This document shows positions 62,759-64,000 of a DNA stretch of 64,000 nt, one piece after another. Each line of letters begins with the position of its first letter. Position 1 is the first letter of the stretch. This stretch comes from an uncultured Clostridium sp. Lineage in GTDB: Bacteria; Bacillota; Clostridia; TANB77; CAG-508. Under the pieces are notes generated by a model, which ran no database searches, was not told the origin of the DNA, and worked only from the letters and a program-made list of their open reading frames with translations. Location of the stretch: positions 1 to 64,000 of the forward strand of contig USQZ01000003.1 of NCBI GenBank assembly GCA_900556975.1. Reading direction: 5' to 3'. The position numbers and the translations under genes were made by a program.

Positions 62759-64000
62759 TTATTCTTGTGATAATTTTTTAATAATTTCTTCATGTGAAAT
62801 CTTTATTGTTGTTGGTCTTCCGTGTGGGCATGTATATGGATTCTTTAGTGTTAATAACCCATTTATTAAATCGTCAACTTCTTGTCTTTTTAAATCCATA
62901 TGTGCTTTTACTGCTGCTTTACAAGCTACTGTTGCTATAAATCTTTCTTCAACGTCTTTTGAATTACTTCTTTGTCCTGTTAACATTTCGTCTAATATGT
63001 CCATAAAAATATTTTTACTATTTGTTTTATATTCTAAATTTGGTATACCGTTTATTTTTATTGTATTTTCTCCAAATGTATCTAACTCAAATCCTATTTG
63101 CTTAAAAAGTTGCATATTTTGTTTTACAAATTCTGCTTCTCTATGTGAAAGATTGATTATCTCTGGTATTAGCATCATTTGACTGCTATTTTTTATGTTG
63201 TTTTTATAATTTGCTTTGATTTGTTCATACAAAATTCTCTCGTGCGCAGCGTGTTGATCAATCAAATATATTTCATCATTTATTTCTACAATTATATATG
63301 TTCTAAATAAAATTCCTATAAATTTATACTCTATTTTTCTTTTTCCTTCTCTTGTAATCTCAGTTGCATCTGTTTTTTCTTCTGTTTCAGTCTTTTCAAA
63401 ATGGTTTGTTAAAAAAGTATATTCATTTTCTACATAATCTTTTTCTACTTCTCTTTCATTATTGCCTAAAAATTCGCTACTTAAAATTGCCTCTTTTATT
63501 GCATGATAAAAAATTCTGTAAAGCTTGTCCTCTTCTTTAAATCGTACTTCTGATTTTGTCGGATGGACATTAACATCATAACAATCTGCTGGCATTTCTA
63601 AATTTAAAATAAAGAATCCATATTTTCCTATTCCTGTTGCACCTTTAAACGCTTGGTCTGCACTACTATATAATATTTGATTTTTTATATTTCTTTTATT
63701 TAAAAATATTATTTGATCTTTTCTTGAATCTTTTGCAATCTTTGTATTTCCTACTACTCCTGTTATCTTAATTTTATCTTCTTCATAATTAACTTTTACA
63801 ATATTTTCTTTAATTTCTTTGCCATAGATTTTGTAAATTATATCTTCTATTTTTCCATCGCCATTTGATTGAAAAACTAGTTTTCCATCATTTATAAATT
63901 TAAAAGAAATATCAAGATTAGCAATTGCAGCTTTTTGAATCCATTCTTTTATTGCTCTTGTTTCTGTTTGATCCTTTTTCAAAAACTTGTATCTAACTGG
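62759..64000 (-). CDS. mutL: DNA mismatch repair protein MutL (C-terminal part, gene continues past window)
   Basis: The open frame runs off the window edge; the last visible upstream codons read PVRYKFLKKDQTE, an internal MutL motif, so the TTG at 63982 is not a start. Visible are the end of the transducer domain (CYDVNVHPTKSEVRF) and the dimerisation/endonuclease domain with DQHAAHERILYE, ACKAAVKAHMDL-like CKAAVKAHMDLKRQE and CPHGRPTTI. These metal motifs mark a nicking MutL as in most bacteria without MutH. mutS is expected further upstream, outside the window. Confidence 0.95.
   Translation of the reverse strand, partial: PVRYKFLKKDQTETRAIKEWIQKAAIANLDISFKFINDGKLVFQSNGDGKIEDIIYKIYGKEIKENIVKVNYEEDKIKITGVVGNTKIAKDSRKDQIIFLNKRNIKNQILYSSADQAFKGATGIGKYGFFILNLEMPADCYDVNVHPTKSEVRFKEEDKLYRIFYHAIKEAILSSEFLGNNEREVEKDYVENEYTFLTNHFEKTETEEKTDATEITREGKRKIEYKFIGILFRTYIIVEINDEIYLIDQHAAHERILYEQIKANYKNNIKNSSQMMLIPEIINLSHREAEFVKQNMQLFKQIGFELDTFGENTIKINGIPNLEYKTNSKNIFMDILDEMLTGQRSNSKDVEERFIATVACKAAVKAHMDLKRQEVDDLINGLLTLKNPYTCPHGRPTTIKISHEEIIKKLSQE

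Noticed and set aside
61993..62781. 262-codon open frame on the plus strand
   Set aside because: It is antisense to the ZIP transporter, which has all family motifs; the frame is a by-product of its hydrophobic codons.

Overview
The window is AT-rich (mostly below 30% G+C by eye) and codes almost entirely on the minus strand. It looks like a piece of a Bacillota (Firmicutes) chromosome, probably an uncultured gut-type Clostridia lineage. The evidence is strong AGGAGG-type ribosome binding sites, the MurT/GatD lipid II amidation pair, a Thr T-box, a dipicolinate synthase B gene (endospore formation), VanW, WG-repeat and TIGR04086 proteins, and an OLE RNA next to its partner gene oapA. The lineage call is inference; no rRNA gene is present to test it.

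Layout. 1-8.7 kb: an unknown helical protein, a compositionally odd acidic-repeat protein, a DnaB-like ATPase downstream of murT-gatD, and spoVFB. 8.7-10.3 kb: a PhoH-family gene on the plus strand, richer in G+C, whose PIN domain has lost its catalytic acids. 10.4-21.4 kb: a PMT-family mannosyltransferase, a Gld-type ABC exporter, trmB, a VanW protein, an OmpR-type two-component system and a membrane-anchored NPCBM-like protein. 21.5-32.7 kb: a long operon running metG-tmk-nadD-DUF368-WG protein-znuA-znuC, then three unrelated genes, then znuB, plus a peroxiredoxin-fold protein without its catalytic cysteine. 32.7-46.1 kb: glmM, a divergent secD/secF pair, HD and TIGR04086 proteins, a second WG protein, tgt, queA, an extracellular HExxH protein, coaE and rnhA. 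46.2-53 kb: tmcAL (plus), an RluA-type synthase, oapA, OLE RNA and a large unknown coiled-coil protein. 53-59 kb: thrS with promoter and T-box, rluB/rsuA, and three sigma-70 family paralogues in tandem, each with its own promoter and terminator. 59-64 kb: a truncated merR with its operator, a decayed phosphoesterase gene, EcsC, GNAT, a ZIP transporter and the C-terminal part of mutL.

Four observations stand out. (1) The three tandem sigma factors share an extra C-terminal domain of about 70 residues that I do not recognise. (2) A hairpin-rich repeat (family B, 3 copies) lies 3' of genes; in both fully visible copies it is nested inside the stem of a terminator-like inverted repeat, and its internal stem changes sequence while keeping its pairing. 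(3) A second structured intergenic repeat (family A, 4 copies) is always in the same orientation. (4) There is an OLE RNA-OapA locus with a clear promoter and terminator. Also notable are an inverted, decayed copy of a murT segment lying upstream of murT and several enzyme-fold proteins with missing catalytic residues.
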